This document shows positions 55,034-57,751 of a stretch of DNA of 57,751 bases, in pieces; within the stretch, counting starts at the first letter, position 1; each line of letters opens with the position of its first letter. The notes below the pieces were generated by a model. That model was not told the origin of the DNA and made no database searches. It saw nothing but the letters and a program-made list of their open reading frames with translations. The translations under genes were made by a program, and so were the position numbers. Source of the stretch: Candidatus Kuenenia stuttgartensis (GTDB lineage: Bacteria > Planctomycetota > UBA11346); the NCBI GenBank assembly GCA_945876185.1, contig CAMCMZ010000014.1, forward strand, positions 1 to 57,751. Reading direction: 5' to 3'.

Positions 55034-57004
55034 TCAGACCGTTGTGAGCACCGCGACCCCATAGCCGGCCAGCTCGATCTGGTCGCTGCTGACCCGGTCG
55101 CCCAGGTGGTCGCGCATCGGCTGCGGTAACGGAACGACCTGCGCCGCGTCGGTGTGGTTGACCACGATCAGGATGCGGCGTTCGCCCTGCCAGCGGGCGC
55201 AGACCTCGACCCCGACGGGGACGCGCAGGTGGCCTTCCATCCGGGCCAGGGCGAGCACACGGCCGATGAGTTGATCCGCGAGGGCATCGTCGAGCCACGC
55301 GCCGACGTAGGTTATCGATCCCGAGCCAACCCGGCGGTGCAGCACGGCAGGGCGATTTGCGAGCCAGCCGGCCTCGGCCGTGGCGGCCGGGTCGTAGCGC
55401 AGCCAGACCTGGGTTTCGGGCGAGGTCGTCTCTAGATCTTCGGCAAAAGATCGGACTCTTCCGGCGCCCAGGTCGCCCGCCACGGAGAGGCTGGCTTCGA
55501 CCGTGTAATGGTCGCGCACCCGGCCACCGAGCAGCTCCGCGAGCGGGCCAGGCTGACGCTCGGGGGCGAGGCGGTTCTCGTCGTCCTTGAAGAACGAGCG
55601 CATGCCGAGCACCACGTGGCCGCCCATGGCAACAAAGGCGTGCAGCGCGAACGCAATCATGTCGTCACCCAGATGCAGGTGCGGCGCGATCACCAGCCGG
55701 TACGGCATCAGGTCGAGGTGCCGGTCGAGCACGTCGACGGTGACGCCGGCGCGTTGCAGTGGCGCGTAGTACGACTGCGCATGTTCGACGCAGTTGAAGG
55801 CGTGGTGGTGTGGCTGGTGCCGCAGCACCCAGCGGTCGCGCCAGCGGTCGAGGATCGCCACCTGGTTGCGTGGGGTGCTGCCGTCGAGCAGCGCCGAGGT
55901 CTTGGCGAAGTCAGCCCCGATGCGGGCGATCTCGACCTGGCGCGGGCGCGGTTCGCCGTCCTGGCCGAGGACGCTGCCGTGGTACTGTTCCTGTCCGCCA
56001 GGGGCCGACCGCCACTGCCAATACAGCACCGCATCCGCGCCATGGCCGACCATCTGCCAGGCCATCGTCCGCATCTGGCCCTGCGGCTGATGCAGGTTGA
56101 GCCGGGACCAGTTCACCGTGCCGGGCTGGGTCTCCATGATCCAGATGTTCTTCCGCTTCAGGCCGCGGATGCGGTCGCAGTCGTGCGCGTTCTCACCCGG
56201 CACGAAGCGCGGGGTGCGGTGGATGTAGGCATCCCAGGCGACGAGGTCGAGTTCGGCCCCGATCGCCTCGCGGTCGAAATCGTCGTTCGGGTGGAAATTG
56301 TGGCAGATCCACTGACGGGCCTCGGCATGGGCGCGGATGGCCTGGATCTGTCCGTGTTGGAACTCGACGTACAGATGCGAGCAGAACTGCTGCCACGCGA
56401 GCATCAGCCCCGGATTCGCGCCCGGGTTCGGCGCCTCGATCTGATCCCAGGCGAAGTAGTCCTGGCTCCAGTAGGCGCCGCTCCAGGCGGCATTCAGGGC
56501 ATCCAGGGTGCCATAGCGCCGGCGCAGCCAGCCCTGGAACTGCGCGGTTGTTTCCGGATCGCGCGACATGCGCCAGTATTCGTTATCGATCTGCCAGCCG
56601 ATGACATTGGGGTGGCGGCCGAAGCGCCGTGCCATCTCGCCCGCGATGCGGTTGCTGTAGCTCTGGTAGACCGGACTGCCGGCGCGGTAGTGGCAGCGCG
56701 CCCCATGACCCTGGACATGGCCGTGCTCATGCTGCGGCAGCACCTCGGGATGGGCGAAGGTCAGCCACGCCGGCGGCGCGGCGGAGGGCGTGCCGAGCAC
56801 GATCGCCACGCCGTGTTGCGCCGCGAGATCGACCACCCGCTGCACCCAGTCGAGCGTGAACACGCCATCGGCGGGCTCCAGCCGGCTCCAGGCGAACTCG
56901 GTGATCCGCGCCACCGTGAACCCGGTCTCGCGCATGAGTTCCAGGTCGCGCGGCCAGCGCGATTCCGGCCACTGTTCGGGGTACCAGGCGGAGCCGAGGT
57001 GCAT
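55034..57004 (-). CDS. GH42-family beta-galactosidase
   Basis: GH42 enzymes hydrolyse beta-D-galactosides with retention in a TIM barrel. The 656-residue length is typical. The N-terminus LGSAWYPEQWPESRWPRDLE is characteristic. The acid/base Glu142 lies in WQIDNEYW, and the nucleophile Glu291 in IWIMETQPGTVNW. The middle trimerisation and C-terminal beta domains are complete (VNHTDAAQVVPLP). CAGGA lies 9 bases before the ATG, supporting the start. No signal peptide is seen, so it should act in the cytoplasm on imported oligosaccharides. It stands alone between the exported-protein gene and the repeats. The 147-bp gap on its downstream side shows nothing. Confidence 0.94.
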   Translation of the reverse strand: MHLGSAWYPEQWPESRWPRDLELMRETGFTVARITEFAWSRLEPADGVFTLDWVQRVVDLAAQHGVAIVLGTPSAAPPAWLTFAHPEVLPQHEHGHVQGHGARCHYRAGSPVYQSYSNRIAGEMARRFGRHPNVIGWQIDNEYWRMSRDPETTAQFQGWLRRRYGTLDALNAAWSGAYWSQDYFAWDQIEAPNPGANPGLMLAWQQFCSHLYVEFQHGQIQAIRAHAEARQWICHNFHPNDDFDREAIGAELDLVAWDAYIHRTPRFVPGENAHDCDRIRGLKRKNIWIMETQPGTVNWSRLNLHQPQGQMRTMAWQMVGHGADAVLYWQWRSAPGGQEQYHGSVLGQDGEPRPRQVEIARIGADFAKTSALLDGSTPRNQVAILDRWRDRWVLRHQPHHHAFNCVEHAQSYYAPLQRAGVTVDVLDRHLDLMPYRLVIAPHLHLGDDMIAFALHAFVAMGGHVVLGMRSFFKDDENRLAPERQPGPLAELLGGRVRDHYTVEASLSVAGDLGAGRVRSFAEDLETTSPETQVWLRYDPAATAEAGWLANRPAVLHRRVGSGSITYVGAWLDDALADQLIGRVLALARMEGHLRVPVGVEVCARWQGERRILIVVNHTDAAQVVPLPQPMRDHLGDRVSSDQIELAGYGVAVLTTV

Positions 57005-57078
57005 GGGGATGGTCCTGCGGGTGGGTTGAAGGGCAGGACGCTGGCGGAGACGGTTATAGGTGCAACCGGCTGTCCCCC

Positions 57079-57176
57079 CTGGGACCGCCGGTTTCCAACC
57101 GGCAGGTTGACAGAAGCGATTTGTGATTCACTGAAATCGCCAGTGGTTCATGCCGGTTACAAACCGGCGGTCCCAG
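57079..57176. repeat. Palindromic REP-doublet-like element
   Basis: CTGGGACCGCCGGTTT at 57079-57094 is repeated as a perfect 16-bp inverse at 57161-57176, with an 66-bp spacer. The arm shares CTGGGACCGCCGGTTT with the elements at 303-470 and 19605-19796, so these belong to one family or one family's building blocks. Confidence 0.82.
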
Positions 57177-57187
57177 GGTCGAAATCT

Positions 57188-57610
57188 CAGACTCAGAGAT
57201 CCTGATCCGTAGGATTCGGCCATGAGCCCCAAGAAGATCTTCAGCCGTCCCTACGGGACTATTTCGACTCGATGGTCGTGAAACCCGGGGTTGAAACCCC
57301 GGGCTACCTTCACCACGTCCCTACGGGACGGAAATATACTTGAAATTACAGAGAATTTTTAGGAAACGTGCGTCCCGTAGGGACGCTGTGAGGTTAGCCC
57401 GGGGTTTCAACCCCGGGACGGTAAGAAGGAGGTTGCCAGTCCCGTAGGGACGACTGAAGTTGAAGTAAAGTCTCAAATGTCGATCCCGACGGTAGGGCGG
57501 TTAAACGGAAGTTGGAAATTCTGCTATGATCAAACGTCCAGTCTTTTCCGTTAAAAACCCACTCAGGCCGCGGATAGTCGTCTGCACGGATCAGGATCTT
57601 TGAGACTCTG
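57188..57610 (+). repeat. 423-bp hairpin-rich element with imperfect 25-bp terminal inverted repeats
   Basis: The left end 57188-57210 (CAGACTCAGAGATCC...) is the reverse complement of the right end 57586-57610 except for one substitution and a 2-nt length difference. Between them are several GTCCC-TAC-GGGAC hairpins and two long-stem palindromes, CCCGGGGTT-GA-AACCCCGGG and CCCGGGGTT-TC-AACCCCGGG. No coding potential is visible. The last 310 bp recur at 1-302. The size and ends are those of a MITE. The right end abuts the intron-like sequence. Confidence 0.85.
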
Positions 57611-57751
57611 GTGCGTCAGGCCAAGCCTGACCAACCTTGTCGATTGAAAGGATCGACCATGTAAAAGCCTGCAACATGTAGCTGACTTGGCGATCGTATC
57701 GGGTAACCGAACGGTCGAAGCCTGGGTTGGCGAACGATGCGAGCCGTAATG
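57611..57751 (+). mobile_element. Probable 5' end of a group II intron, cut by the window edge
   Basis: It begins GTGCG, the conserved 5' start of group II introns. Words familiar from bacterial group II domain I follow: GCCTGCAACATGTAGCTGAC at 57668-57687, TCGGGTAACCGAACGGTCGA and GAACGATGCGAGCCGTAA. The start coincides exactly with the end of the 423-bp element, as if the intron used that end as its target. The intron-encoded protein and domains V and VI would lie beyond the window, so the assignment rests on the 5' sequence alone. Confidence 0.62.

Overview
The window looks like chromosomal DNA of a GC-rich, Gram-negative, heterotrophic bacterium, most likely from the Planctomycetota or a related PVC lineage. 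The reasons are two very large Ser/Thr kinases with TPR tails, an ECF sigma factor fused to a membrane anchor and an extracytoplasmic domain, giant Calx-beta-type exported proteins, one with a C-terminal sorting-type tail, and several polysaccharide-degrading enzymes. Housekeeping genes (gyrB, purL, mnmA, nadB, a prenyl synthase) argue for a chromosome. The phylum assignment is inference.

Layout. 1-652 is hairpin-rich repeat DNA. 653-8572 (+) encodes a small exported barrel-like protein and a 2345-residue exported repeat protein, closed by a strong terminator. 8663-19263 (-) holds an unknown protein, a UbiA-family membrane protein, two kinases around mnmA, and an XRE-cupin regulator. 19264-20134 is a gene-free hairpin array with a small element flanked by 22-bp direct repeats. 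20135-24921 holds the sigma fusion, a Rieske protein overlapping nadB, and a divergent panE-like gene. 25002-30485 is one tightly packed five-gene operon: response regulator, histidine kinase, MacA-like adaptor and a two-gene MacB-like ABC exporter. It is preceded by three direct heptamers at exact 11-bp spacing. 30561-31649 has a bacteriohemerythrin and a ParE-type toxin-antitoxin pair. 31799-40997 has an alpha-L-rhamnosidase-like enzyme, a PurS-PurL fusion, a small unknown protein, a mutarotase-like protein and a mannitol-dehydrogenase/D-lyxose-isomerase fusion. 41015-46180 has a SpoIIE-type phosphatase, a prenyl diphosphate synthase and gyrB. 46283-57004 has a heparinase-like protein with a paralogous partner, a 1359-residue exported protein and a GH42 beta-galactosidase. 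The last 750 bases are repeats ending in what appears to be the 5' end of a group II intron.

The genes suggest a life on complex glycans: rhamnosidase, beta-galactosidase and a uronate-lyase-like enzyme would release sugars, and the mutarotase and the dehydrogenase-isomerase fusion would feed hexoses and hexitols into central metabolism. Signalling is prominent: two kinases, a SpoIIE phosphatase, a membrane-tethered sigma factor, a two-component system and a cupin regulator.

The most distinctive structural feature is the set of at least four families of short palindromic elements. One family sits 2-4 bp after stop codons in the same orientation and can fold into a terminator. One copy of it carries a second palindromic element inside it. 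A 423-bp element with imperfect 25-bp terminal inverted repeats ends exactly where the intron-like sequence begins. No tRNA, rRNA, CRISPR array or transposase gene was found.
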